Position numbers and translations under genes: made by a program
Source of the DNA: Mesorhizobium sp. LSHC420B00
Lineage (GTDB): Bacteria; Pseudomonadota; Alphaproteobacteria; Rhizobiales; Rhizobiaceae
NCBI RefSeq assembly: GCF_000503055.1
Contig: NZ_AYVY01000013.1
Location: 77,070 to 141,069 of the forward strand
Length of the DNA stretch: 64,000 nt
Direction: 5' to 3'
The notes under the pieces: model-generated
What the model saw: only the letters and a program-made list of their open reading frames with translations
Told to the model about the DNA's origin: nothing
Databases searched by the model: none
Shown here: in pieces, positions 16,442-24,975 of the stretch
Numbering within the stretch: the stretch's first letter is position 1
Layout: each line of letters starts with the position of its first letter

Positions 16442-17628
16442 TAGGCGGCTTTGATCAGCGCCATGCCCTCGAATTGGTGATAGCCGATCGCCGTTGCAAG
16501 GACGGTCTTCGGGACGCCGGCAAACGGTTTTTCGACTGTGGCGTCGAAGACAGGGTAGGCGGCCTCGCGGTCGACAGCCAGGGCCGCCAGCGCGACGGCG
16601 AAGGGGAACTGCGCTTCCTTCATGTGGCCGGTGAGCGTCGCAAAGCCGCGTGCGGCGATCGCCGGATTGGCCTCGAGCGCCGATTTCTCGGCGGCGGTCG
16701 CGGCATGGGCGCCCGAAGCGCCGGAGATCGCCAGCAACTCGCCGTCCGGCAATGCGGCTTGCTTCAGCAGCATGGCGATCTCTCCATCGAGTTCGCCCCG
16801 CCGGCGCCTGGCGCGACCGGACAGGACCGGGCCAAGTTCCGCATAGATCTTCCGGCCACGGCTTGTCGCGTGCTCGCGCTGCTCCAGGACGAGAAACGCG
16901 CCGCCGGATCCGGTCACCACGCCGCCGCCCTCGGCACCTTGCCTCTGCCAGACCGGCCGCCACGGACCGCGATGCAGGTAGCCGGCCAGTTCATAGCCGA
17001 GCAGCATGTCGGAATGTTCGGTCTGGAAAGCGCCGCCGACCAGTATATGCGTCGACTGACCGGAACGGATGCGCGCGGCCGCGGTCTCGACGGCGGCGAC
17101 GCCCGCACCTTCCTCGCCCATGAAGGTGCGCGACGACCCCGTCACCTTGTGGACAATCGAGATGTTGCCGGCGAGCAGGTTGGAAAGCTGTGCCAGAAAC
17201 AGCGTCGGGCGCAATTCCGTGGTCAGCTTCTCGTTGAGCAGCACGTCGCGGTCATTGCGGCTTTCCGATGCCGCGAGAATGGCCGCGTCGACCGCTTCGT
17301 CGCGCTCGCCGCCGCCGGCGGCCACCACCATGTCCATGGTCGCGCAGAGTTCGTCATTGCCCTTGATGCCGGCATCATCGAGCGCAAGGCCGGCCGCATA
17401 GGTGCCGAGCCTCTGCCAGGTCTCCATCTGCCGCTGGTCGCCACGCTTGGAGATCTGCAGGTTCCAGTCGACCTCCGGCAGCGGGTGGACTGTATAGGGC
17501 GAGAAGCGCGAGGCCTCCAGAACCGGCTCAAGGCGCGGCTGGACGAGCTTTTGCCAATGCGCATCCGGACCCTCGCCCAGCGACGAGACTAGGCCGATGC
17601 CTGATATGACGACGTCGTGGGGGTTCAT
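16441..17628 (-). CDS. fabF2XL: Ketosynthase-like FabF2XL lacking the active-site Cys
   Basis: A 395-residue KAS-fold protein (starts MNPHDVVISGIGLVSSLGEG). Aligned with FabF1XL through RIRSGQSTHILVGGA against AIRRGECDRALSIGA, the catalytic Cys position is Glu173 (GEEGAG). The NAHGTST His motif is replaced by SGASGAHAAT, while the second His region reads TLTGHMKEAQFP. It therefore should not condense by itself and resembles the chain-length-factor partner of type II polyketide synthases. It lies 38 bases downstream of acpXL; in Rhizobium a fabZXL gene lies at that point and is missing here. Confidence 0.88.
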   Translation of the reverse strand: MNPHDVVISGIGLVSSLGEGPDAHWQKLVQPRLEPVLEASRFSPYTVHPLPEVDWNLQISKRGDQRQMETWQRLGTYAAGLALDDAGIKGNDELCATMDMVVAAGGGERDEAVDAAILAASESRNDRDVLLNEKLTTELRPTLFLAQLSNLLAGNISIVHKVTGSSRTFMGEEGAGVAAVETAAARIRSGQSTHILVGGAFQTEHSDMLLGYELAGYLHRGPWRPVWQRQGAEGGGVVTGSGGAFLVLEQREHATSRGRKIYAELGPVLSGRARRRRGELDGEIAMLLKQAALPDGELLAISGASGAHAATAAEKSALEANPAIAARGFATLTGHMKEAQFPFAVALAALAVDREAAYPVFDATVEKPFAGVPKTVLATAIGYHQFEGMALIKAA

Positions 17629-17666
17629 GGGCGGCTGTTCGGGTGAAGGCGCGTCAAGCGCTGTGC

Positions 17667-17951
17667 TTACGTGGCGTTCTTGGCGGCGACGAGCGCGTCG
17701 ATCTTGGCGCACAGGTTCTTCATGACGAAATAGTCGTCGGTCGACGCCTTGCCGTCATTGACCTCCTGCGTCCACTTTTCCAGCGGCACCTTGATGCCGA
17801 ATTCCTTGTCGATGGCAAAGACGATGTCGAGGAAGTCGAGGCTGTCGATGCCGAGATCGTCGATGGTGTGGCTTTCGGGCGTGATCGTCTCGATGTCGAT
17901 CTCGCTGGTGTCGGCGATAATCTTGGCGACTTTGTCGAACGTGGTGGACAA
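17667..17951 (-). CDS. acpXL: Acyl carrier protein AcpXL (TTG start)
   Basis: A 94-residue acyl carrier protein dedicated to the C28 lipid A acyl chain. The motif [20 protein letters not shown] carries the phosphopantetheine Ser37, and the tail [20 protein letters not shown] is typical of AcpXL rather than housekeeping AcpP. No ATG fits: the codon aligning with the usual N-terminus ([10 protein letters not shown]) is TTG at 17951-17949, with GAAGGA seven bases upstream. It heads the operon acpXL-fabF2XL-fabF1XL-adhXL-lpxXL. Confidence 0.93.
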   Translation of the reverse strand: MSTTFDKVAKIIADTSEIDIETITPESHTIDDLGIDSLDFLDIVFAIDKEFGIKVPLEKWTQEVNDGKASTDDYFVMKNLCAKIDALVAAKNAT

Positions 17952-18656
17952 GGGCTTTTCCTTCGATTGCGGGCGGAATCTGTCCGCATGTGTTTTGGGC
18001 TGTCTAATCGGTTTTTCCGGGCAGGAAAAGGCCTGATGCGCCGGCGGCAACTGGGATTGCTGTTCTGGCAGAGCAATAGGGGTCGCTGGCAACTCCTCCC
18101 GGCGATATGCCGAAACCGTCCCATCTCTGGTCATTGCGTGTACCAATGTACCACGAAGATCTATGACCATAGAACGCGTGCAGACCGGGTGCGCCTGGAA
18201 AAACGATTGGTGAAGGTGCTCAAGGCCTTGGCTAAGCATGACGACATGAGCATGGGTGGGCGGCTGGCGCACCGCATCCGCTATGTTCGCGTTACGCCGG
18301 ATTCGCGTGTCGGATTGTCGAGGTGGCCTGCCGACCGACCACTAACGGAGGCACGGAGGCGTCGATTACCTATGCGTTCACTGCCTGAGCCCGGCAGGAG
18401 CATCGTATCTGTCCGAACTGACGGAGGACGCGTTCGCGGACATGATCGAGGGATGGAAGCTCCATGTCGACGCTTGGCTGGTAGCGGTGAAAATCTGACG
18501 CCGGGTAACTTGAACGAATTGCCACCAACGGTGGAATGTTACCTTCGTCTCGTAGATGGGAACGAGCAAGTAGCGGACAAAGCGGTCGCTCAGTGAGTTT
18601 TCCTTCGTTCTGTGCCTTGATGGGACAATTCTTCGCCGCTGATCGGAGCAACACCC
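17952..18656. other. Intergenic region with gene remnants
   Basis: About 705 bases between acpXL and the epoxide hydrolase gene. The first part should hold the acpXL promoter. A degenerate coding remnant lies at 18138-18330 (separate entry). Further on, around 18385-18507, another plus-strand frame reads ASYLSELTEDAFADMIEGWK before a stop and looks like the C-terminus of a lost gene, family unknown. Confidence 0.45.
18138..18330 (+). pseudogene. Remnant of a small conserved protein (5' part)
   Basis: From a GTG at 18138 the frame reads CTTKIYD, then [20 protein letters not shown] and HDDMSMG. This resembles the start of a small basic protein family I associate with rhizobial genomes ([24 protein letters not shown]). 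After MSMG the similarity stops and the frame continues in Arg-rich, shadow-like sequence to 18596. I read it as a truncated or frameshifted copy. The family recall is from memory and unverified. Confidence 0.35.
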
Positions 18657-19823
18657 GTGGTCATGCATTCCTTCCACATCCACATCCCGGATGAACAGAT
18701 CGAGTACCTCCAGCGTCGTATCCAAGCGACAAGATGGCCGTCGTCGATCTTCGCATACGGATGGGAGGACGGTACTGACGTTGATTTCCTCAGAAAGCTT
18801 TCACGTTACTGGGAATACGATTTCAGGTGGCGCGATCACGAAAAACGTCTGAACCTGTTGCCTCAGTTTAGGGTCACGATAGACGGGTGCGACATCCATT
18901 TCGTTCACCAGAAAGGAAAGGGGTCATCGCCCTTGCCGTTGATCCTCACTCATGGCTGGCCCGGCTCCTTCGCCGAGTTCGAGCATGTCATTCCGCTGCT
19001 CACGGAACCTGCCAAATACGGCGGGGATGCCGATGACGCCTTCGATGTCGTCGCACCGTCGCTTCCGGGTTTCGGCTTCTCGTCCCCGCCGCGTCAAGCC
19101 GGCGTTAGCTCAAAGCATGTCGCGAAGCTGTGGCGGGGGCTGATGCGCGAACTGGGATATGATCGCTTCGCCGCACAAGGTGGCGACATCGGCGCCGGCG
19201 TCTCGACCTGGCTCGCTCAGCTTTACCCGGAGGACCTTATCGGATTGCACCTGAATTACATTCCGGGCAGTTTCCGCCCGACCCTCGGTCGCGGCGACCC
19301 ACCTGTCACGCCGGAGGAGAAGGCATTCCTCGACAGTGCGGCGAATTTCGTCGCGACGGAGGGGGCCTACGCTTTTCTGCAGGGGACCAAGCCCCAGACG
19401 CTAGCCTTTGCACTGACAGATTCCCCAATCGGGCTAGCCGCATGGATTGCCGAGAAGTTCCGCAGTTGGAGCGACTGCGAAGGCGAACTCGAACGCGCCA
19501 TCCCTCTAGACACGCTGCTTACCGACATCTCGCTCTACTGGTTCGGTAACACGATCGAGGCCTCGCTCCGGATTTACAAAGAGAACCGGCTCTGCCCCCT
19601 GATCTTCGGGCCAAGGGAGCGAATAACACCGCCCCTCGGCGTTGCAGTCTTCCCCCGAGAGCTCCCTATGCCACCTCGCTCCTGGGTCGAACGAGTCTTC
19701 CGTGTCGAGCGCTGGACCGACATGCCGAAAGGAGGACATTTCGCGGCGATTGAGCAACCCGAACTCCTGGTCGAGGACATCCGGGCCTTTTTTCGGCCGC
19801 TGAGGCTCCGGCCGGCAAAGTAG
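18657..19823 (+). CDS. Epoxide hydrolase with EHN domain
   Basis: A 388-residue microsomal-type epoxide hydrolase. The N-terminal EHN domain (about 4-112, FHIHIPDEQIEYLQRRIQAT) precedes an alpha/beta-hydrolase core with the oxyanion motif HGWPGS (99-104), the nucleophile Asp177 in QGGDIGAG (usually GGDWGA) and the catalytic His in KGGHFAAIEQPE. The GTG at 18657 has GGAG eight bases upstream; ATG at 18663 is an alternative. The natural substrate is not evident. It stands alone, preceded by gene remnants. Confidence 0.9.
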   Translation: MVMHSFHIHIPDEQIEYLQRRIQATRWPSSIFAYGWEDGTDVDFLRKLSRYWEYDFRWRDHEKRLNLLPQFRVTIDGCDIHFVHQKGKGSSPLPLILTHGWPGSFAEFEHVIPLLTEPAKYGGDADDAFDVVAPSLPGFGFSSPPRQAGVSSKHVAKLWRGLMRELGYDRFAAQGGDIGAGVSTWLAQLYPEDLIGLHLNYIPGSFRPTLGRGDPPVTPEEKAFLDSAANFVATEGAYAFLQGTKPQTLAFALTDSPIGLAAWIAEKFRSWSDCEGELERAIPLDTLLTDISLYWFGNTIEASLRIYKENRLCPLIFGPRERITPPLGVAVFPRELPMPPRSWVERVFRVERWTDMPKGGHFAAIEQPELLVEDIRAFFRPLRLRPAK

Positions 19824-20039
19824 AGGACGAAAACCTCGCCCGTTGTCACGGCTCGGAAGGCCTAATGAGACGTACCATCGCATTCGCTTTCGTTGAAAGC
19901 GCTCGTTGGTCCTGACTAAGGGTCAATGTCGACCTTGGACTCGATCAAGACCTCATCGCGGGTCGGAACCGGTATTCCGCTTAAGGTACCAAACGCTAGA
20001 TTTCACTACTAGCGAACGCTTCAACCGGCTCCGGCGCAG

Positions 20040-20588
20040 TCAGAAAGTGACGCGGCCGAGTACTCGCAGGCCGTCGCCCTGCGGCTCGACGACCACCGCC
20101 TCGCCTTCACGCGGCGAGATCCCGGTCAATTCCTGGATGTTTTCGAGATGCGTGACCATGACCAGATTGTCGGAGCCGGAATAGCCGCGGATCTCGGCAC
20201 GGATCGCGGCAATTTGGTCGGCCTTTTCCTTTTCGTCGGTCTTCAGCAGGTCAAGCGGTGCGAACGGCTCCGGCTCGCTTTCGAAAGCGATGCGGGCGGT
20301 CTCGAGGCAGCGGCAATAGCGGCTGGACAGCACGCGCTCGACCGGTGCGGCGCGGGCGCCAAACAGCGCGCCGATCTTGCGCGCCTGTTGCTTGCCGCGC
20401 TCAGAGAGATTGACCTGGGTCGCGCATTTGCCGAGGTCGAAATTGGCCGCATCGGTGGTGCCGGTGACCATGGCATGGCGAAGCAGGACCACATGCCCGC
20501 CGTCGCGGAGCAGCGCCCAGCCGGCTTCCGTCGCATGGGCTGTGGCGGAAACGGCAAGCAACAGCAGCGCCAGCACAAATCGAAGCAT
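20040..20588 (-). CDS. Secreted histidine phosphatase family protein
   Basis: A 182-residue protein with a signal peptide (MLRFVLALLLLAVSATAHA) and a phosphoglycerate-mutase/histidine-phosphatase fold. The phosphohistidine motif is LLRHAMV (variant of RHG), followed by LSERGKQQARKIGALF, SSRYCRCLETARIAF and the second His in VMVTHLENIQELTG. The ATG at 20588 has AAAGGA upstream and gives the signal peptide. It lies about 105 bases downstream of the caspase/TPR gene on the same strand, so the two may be co-expressed. Substrate unknown. Confidence 0.88.
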   Translation of the reverse strand: MLRFVLALLLLAVSATAHATEAGWALLRDGGHVVLLRHAMVTGTTDAANFDLGKCATQVNLSERGKQQARKIGALFGARAAPVERVLSSRYCRCLETARIAFESEPEPFAPLDLLKTDEKEKADQIAAIRAEIRGYSGSDNLVMVTHLENIQELTGISPREGEAVVVEPQGDGLRVLGRVTF

Positions 20589-20693
20589 CAGACATCCTTT
20601 CGGGTGACCGGCAGGCAGGTCCCCGGTGACCGGCATATAGGGACGGCAAAGCCGGCTGAAAGACAAGCCGAGTGCAACCTGCGGCCGAGACGC

Positions 20694-23600
20694 CTATTTC
20701 TTCGCTATCTGCTTCTTCACCAGATCGATCTTGCGGTCGGTCAGCGGGATGGGGAGTGTGTAGCCGGCTTCGGTAAAGCCTTGCTTGGCGTTCTCGAAGA
20801 ATTCGATCGCCTTTTGGTATTCGGCATTGCCGCCACCATAGCTGCCGCGGTTCCAGTGGACGTCGCCGAGATTGTTCTGCTCGAAGGCCCATTGCATCGG
20901 CTGGCCTTCGCGGGTGAAGACCTTGAGCGTCGCCTCGAAGGCGGCTTCGGCGTCGTCCAGATATCTGCCGGTCCGTTCGAGATTGCCGAGATTGATCAGG
21001 CTCATGCCGATGCCGTTCTGCGCGTTTGCCCAATCGACGGGGGAGGTCTCGAAGGTCAGCACCTGTAGCGCCGCCCGGCGCGCGGCGATAGAAGCGGCCA
21101 GTTTGCCGGGATCGGCCTCGCTCATGCTCAGCCATTGCAGCGCCGAGCCGAGGCCGGCCTGCGCCAGCGCCCATTGCCGCGGCGTCGTCTCGCGCTTGTA
21201 TTCGCGCAGTGCATCGCGATAGGCCTCGATCGCGTCTTCGTAGTGCACCGGCTTGTCGGTCACGCCGCCGAGCAGTTGCAGCGTGTTGCCGAGATTATAG
21301 TGGGTCATCGCCCAGTCGAGCGGAAAGCCCTTCTTGGTATAGACGCGCCGTGCCGCCCGGTATGCGGCGGCCGATTGCTCAAGCCTGGCAGCATCGCGGG
21401 TGCGCTGGCCGAGCGTCTGGTAGATCGAGCCGAGATTGTTCTCAGCGGAAGCCCAATCCATCGGAAAGCGCTGGCGGGTGAAGATGGTCAGCGCATCGCC
21501 GTAGGCGGCAGCCGCCTCTTCGAGCAGGCCGGTGCCGAGATCGAAACGAGCAGCACTGCTCAGCGCGTTGCCGAGATTAAGGCGGCTGGTCGCCCAGGAG
21601 ACCGGAAAGGTGGCGCGGGTGCGGATCTTGAGCGCAGCGCGAAAGGCATCGGCCGCTTCGTCGATTTTCGCCTTGTCGTTGCGTTGCGTGCCGAGAGACA
21701 CCAGCGTGTTGCCCAGATTGTTCTGAAGCATCGCCCACTGAACGGGTGCTTTTTCGCGCGTGTACTCTTCAAGCGCCAGCCGGTAGGCAGTCTCGGCCTC
21801 GGTCAGGCGCTCGCCATTCGGTTCCCGTTCCGAAAGCGCATAAAGCGCAAGGCCGAGATTGTTTTGCGAGGCGGCCCAGTCCAGCGGGACTTTGTCCCGC
21901 GGACGCTTCTCCAGCGTGGCGCGCATCGCCACCACCGCCTCGTTCAGGCGTTTCGGGTCGCTCTCGCGCTCGCCGATCTTAAGCAGCACATTGGCCAGGT
22001 TGTTCTGGGCGGCGGCCCAGTTGAGGTCGTCCTTCTCGCGCTCGAACACGACAAGCGAATCGCGAAAGATCTTCGCTGCCTCTTCCAGCCGGTCGGTTTC
22101 GCGCTCGCGCTCGCCGATCGTCTGCAGCACCACCGCCATGTTGTTGCGGGTGATCGCCCAGTCGCGGTTCTGCTCGCCATTGGGGATGAAATTCAGGATG
22201 ACGCGGTAGGCGTCGATGGCGCGCTGCAGCGCTTGCCTGTCGCCGGTGGCATTGCCATGGGCATTCAGCGCTTCCGCCTCCTGGTTCTTGTAGTTCCAGC
22301 GCAGTCTGTCGTCCCATTTCTCGACCAGCGAGAAGGCCTTGCCGTAATCGTTGGCGGCCGACAGATAGTCGAAGACCAGCGCCGAAGCGTCGGCGCGCCT
22401 GGTATAAATCGCCGCGTCGGCAAGACGTTTTTGCCTGACCAATTCCTCCGCCTGGTCGACGGCGCCGCTGGCCTGCTCGACCCGGCCCACCGCTTGGTCG
22501 AGGAAGTTGCGCGCGGTGACGATGGCGCCCTGGCCTATGGCCTTGTCGGCCGAGGCGACGAGGCGGCTTATCTCGGGGTCGTCGGTGCGCAGCGCGTCGC
22601 GCTCGGAAATCATCTTCTTCAGGCGCTCGGCCTGGGCGTCGAGCAGCTTTTGCAGGTCGGTGGGGTCTTCCGGCATCTTTTCGGTGCCGAGCGCCTTCAG
22701 CACGCCATAAAGCGCGTCGAGCGGCACGCCGTCCTGCAGCGAGGCCAGTTCCACCTGTGCCCGCTTGGGGTCCGGCAACTCGGCAATCGTCAGCAGCAAT
22801 TGCCGCCGCTCGCCGGTGATCAGCCCGTCGTCGCCGGTCGGTTCCTGCGGTGCTACGCCGAAATAGAGCAGCCGGCGCAGGCTTTCATTGACCCATGGCC
22901 GCTGCTTTGCCTTGGTGTCGAGATAGACCTCCTCGGTCACCATGCGCATGACCGAGCCGAACTCCGTGCCCTTCATCGCCGCGAGATGGCGCAGAAGTGC
23001 CGCTGCGTAGGGGCTGTTTTCGCCGACGATACCGTCGAGTGCCGGCCGCCCCGGCTCGGCGGCAAAGCCGATCACCGTTCCCAGATTTTCCGTCGCGGTC
23101 GCGTCCGCCAGTGCCTTGGCGCCGCGCACCGGCTCCAGTCCGCCGGCGCCGATCGGCGAGGCCGAGGCCGTGGGCGTCCGGCGCAGCACCGCGTCCGCCG
23201 GAAACGGGTTGGTGCGGCAGGCATCGAGCAGCATGATCGTTACCGGCACGGTCGTCTTCAATTCGTCCATGACGGCGGAGATCGGCACCAGGGCCTGATC
23301 GGCGTCCTTCAATGAAGAAACGTCGGCGTCGACCGGCACCAGATAGTTTTCGCCGCCGGCCTCGATGCCGTGGCCGGAATAGTAGATCAAGGCGACGTCG
23401 GCGTCCTCGGCATCCTCGGCGAAACGCTCGAGATCACGCTTCAGCTTTGCCGCGTCGCGGTCGGTGACGCTGCGCGCGTCGAAGCCGAGATCGGTCAGCA
23501 ACTTGGCGATGTCGCGGGCGTCGTTGGCGGGGTTGGGAAGAGCCGTTATGTGCCGGTATTTCGACTGGCCGACGATCAGCGCCACGCCCTTGAGGCTTGC

Positions 23601-23705
23601 TGGCTCCGCGGCATGAGTCGAGGTCACCACGAGACAGAGCAGGGCGGCGACGAAAGCCGTCAGCCACGCCTGCTTGAAGAAGTGCTGATTTCCGACAAGG
23701 CCCAT
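20694..23705 (-). CDS. Secreted caspase-like protease with TPR array
   Basis: A 1003-residue protein: signal peptide or anchor (QAWLTAFVAALLCLVVTSTHA), a caspase/metacaspase p20-like domain (about 38-270) with His112 in YYSGHGIE and Cys163 in LLDACRTNPF, then a long helical region with about ten tetratricopeptide-type repeats (about 430-1000). The repeats share the core WA..QNNLGN.L..LG and tetratricopeptide spacing. Caspase-fold peptidases of family C14 cleave after Asp or basic residues; the specificity here cannot be read. It probably acts in the periplasm. Two upstream in-frame ATGs exist; 23705 gives the best signal peptide. Confidence 0.88.
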   Translation of the reverse strand: MGLVGNQHFFKQAWLTAFVAALLCLVVTSTHAAEPASLKGVALIVGQSKYRHITALPNPANDARDIAKLLTDLGFDARSVTDRDAAKLKRDLERFAEDAEDADVALIYYSGHGIEAGGENYLVPVDADVSSLKDADQALVPISAVMDELKTTVPVTIMLLDACRTNPFPADAVLRRTPTASASPIGAGGLEPVRGAKALADATATENLGTVIGFAAEPGRPALDGIVGENSPYAAALLRHLAAMKGTEFGSVMRMVTEEVYLDTKAKQRPWVNESLRRLLYFGVAPQEPTGDDGLITGERRQLLLTIAELPDPKRAQVELASLQDGVPLDALYGVLKALGTEKMPEDPTDLQKLLDAQAERLKKMISERDALRTDDPEISRLVASADKAIGQGAIVTARNFLDQAVGRVEQASGAVDQAEELVRQKRLADAAIYTRRADASALVFDYLSAANDYGKAFSLVEKWDDRLRWNYKNQEAEALNAHGNATGDRQALQRAIDAYRVILNFIPNGEQNRDWAITRNNMAVVLQTIGERERETDRLEEAAKIFRDSLVVFEREKDDLNWAAAQNNLANVLLKIGERESDPKRLNEAVVAMRATLEKRPRDKVPLDWAASQNNLGLALYALSEREPNGERLTEAETAYRLALEEYTREKAPVQWAMLQNNLGNTLVSLGTQRNDKAKIDEAADAFRAALKIRTRATFPVSWATSRLNLGNALSSAARFDLGTGLLEEAAAAYGDALTIFTRQRFPMDWASAENNLGSIYQTLGQRTRDAARLEQSAAAYRAARRVYTKKGFPLDWAMTHYNLGNTLQLLGGVTDKPVHYEDAIEAYRDALREYKRETTPRQWALAQAGLGSALQWLSMSEADPGKLAASIAARRAALQVLTFETSPVDWANAQNGIGMSLINLGNLERTGRYLDDAEAAFEATLKVFTREGQPMQWAFEQNNLGDVHWNRGSYGGGNAEYQKAIEFFENAKQGFTEAGYTLPIPLTDRKIDLVKKQIAKK

Positions 23706-23854
23706 TCGCCGCGTGTCCCCCGACAACCCTGTATAGCGCTGCCATCCAACCATGAGCAAATTCGGGCAAGATCCGAGCGGCCGGATTGTTGGCTGGTACA
23801 TTCGCGAGGGAAGGGCGATTGCGCCGCGATCAGGGCTCGCCTATCACGGCAAAA

Positions 23855-24805
23855 ATGTCTCCGCTTACCGAAACCGTCCTCTTCGTCTTCAGTCTCGTCG
23901 GGCTCGGCTATCTTGCCGGGTTGACCGGCTATTTGAAGCCGGCGAGCGGCGAGGGCGTATCCGAATTCGCCATCAACGTGGCAATGCCGCTTTTGCTGTT
24001 CCAGACCATGATAAAGGCGGATTTCCACGGCGTGGCGCCGTGGTCGCTGTGGGGCGCCTATTTCGCAGCGGTGGCGCTTACCTGGGCTGCCGGCCATCTG
24101 GTCATTACGCGCATCTTCGGACGAGACGCACGCGCCGGCGTCGTCGGCGGCGTGTCGTCGTCCTATTCCAATGTCGTCCTGCTCGGTGCTCCCTTCATCA
24201 TCGGCGTGTTCGGCCCGGCCGGGTTCGAAGTGCTGTCGCTGCTGGTTTCCATTCACCTGCCGGTGATGATGATGGCCTCGATCATCCTGTTCGAAATGTT
24301 CGGCCGCGGCGGCAGCGAGCCTGTGCATCCGCTCCGCGTCATCACGAGCTTTCTCAGGAGGGTATTCATCAACCCGCTGATCATCGGCATACTGGCCGGG
24401 CTCGCGTGGCGCTTCACCGGTACGCCGCTGCCAGCGCTTGCGACGCGGTTGAGCGACGCGCTGGCCGGCACGGCCGCCCCGGTGGCGCTGTTTGCCATGG
24501 GGCTAAGCCTGCGCCATTTCGGTATTTCCGGCAATGTCCGCCCGGCGCTGGCGCTGTCGGCGCTGAAACTGTTCCTGATGCCAGCACTGGTTCTTTGCCT
24601 GGTCTGGCTGATCGGCCTGCCGCCATTGACCGCCAAAGTGGCGGTCATGGTTGCGGCGTTGCCGTCCGGCATCAATTCCTATCTCATTGCCGTGCAGTTC
24701 AACACCGGCCAGGCGCTGGCATCGAACCAGATGACCATCGCCACCGCCAGTGCGGTCGTGACCACTGCGTTTTGGCTGACAGTGGTCGTCCATATTTTTG
24801 GATAG
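23855..24805 (+). CDS. AEC-family transporter (auxin efflux carrier type)
   Basis: A 316-residue inner-membrane protein with about ten transmembrane helices, in two five-helix halves. Family features include LVGLGYLAGLTGYLKP, SSSYSNVVLLGAPFIIGVFG and the C-terminal half NVRPALALSALKLFLMPAL with VAALPSGINSYLIA. Bacterial AEC proteins export malonate, malate or other organic anions. Divergent from the caspase/TPR gene (150 bases between the chosen starts). The frame is open upstream, but MSPLTETVLFVF is the natural N-terminus. Confidence 0.88.
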   Translation: MSPLTETVLFVFSLVGLGYLAGLTGYLKPASGEGVSEFAINVAMPLLLFQTMIKADFHGVAPWSLWGAYFAAVALTWAAGHLVITRIFGRDARAGVVGGVSSSYSNVVLLGAPFIIGVFGPAGFEVLSLLVSIHLPVMMMASIILFEMFGRGGSEPVHPLRVITSFLRRVFINPLIIGILAGLAWRFTGTPLPALATRLSDALAGTAAPVALFAMGLSLRHFGISGNVRPALALSALKLFLMPALVLCLVWLIGLPPLTAKVAVMVAALPSGINSYLIAVQFNTGQALASNQMTIATASAVVTTAFWLTVVVHIFG

Positions 24806-24975
24806 GAGCCCGGCGGGATCGCTCTCGCTTTGGCTGGCCTAAACCCTATATGCCATCTTGTGATTGCTTGCGGGGCTTGCCCTGGGCTAAGAGCAGTGGC
24901 TCTAGCGATGCTATCGCGCACGTCCATTCACGAAATCAGCGACCGGCCCGCCAGGTGCCGAACGGAGGCGAGATC

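Noticed and set aside
21135-23315. 726-codon open frame antisense to the caspase/TPR gene
   Set aside because: Shadow of a repetitive, GC-rich coding strand; no signal, motif or ribosome-binding site.
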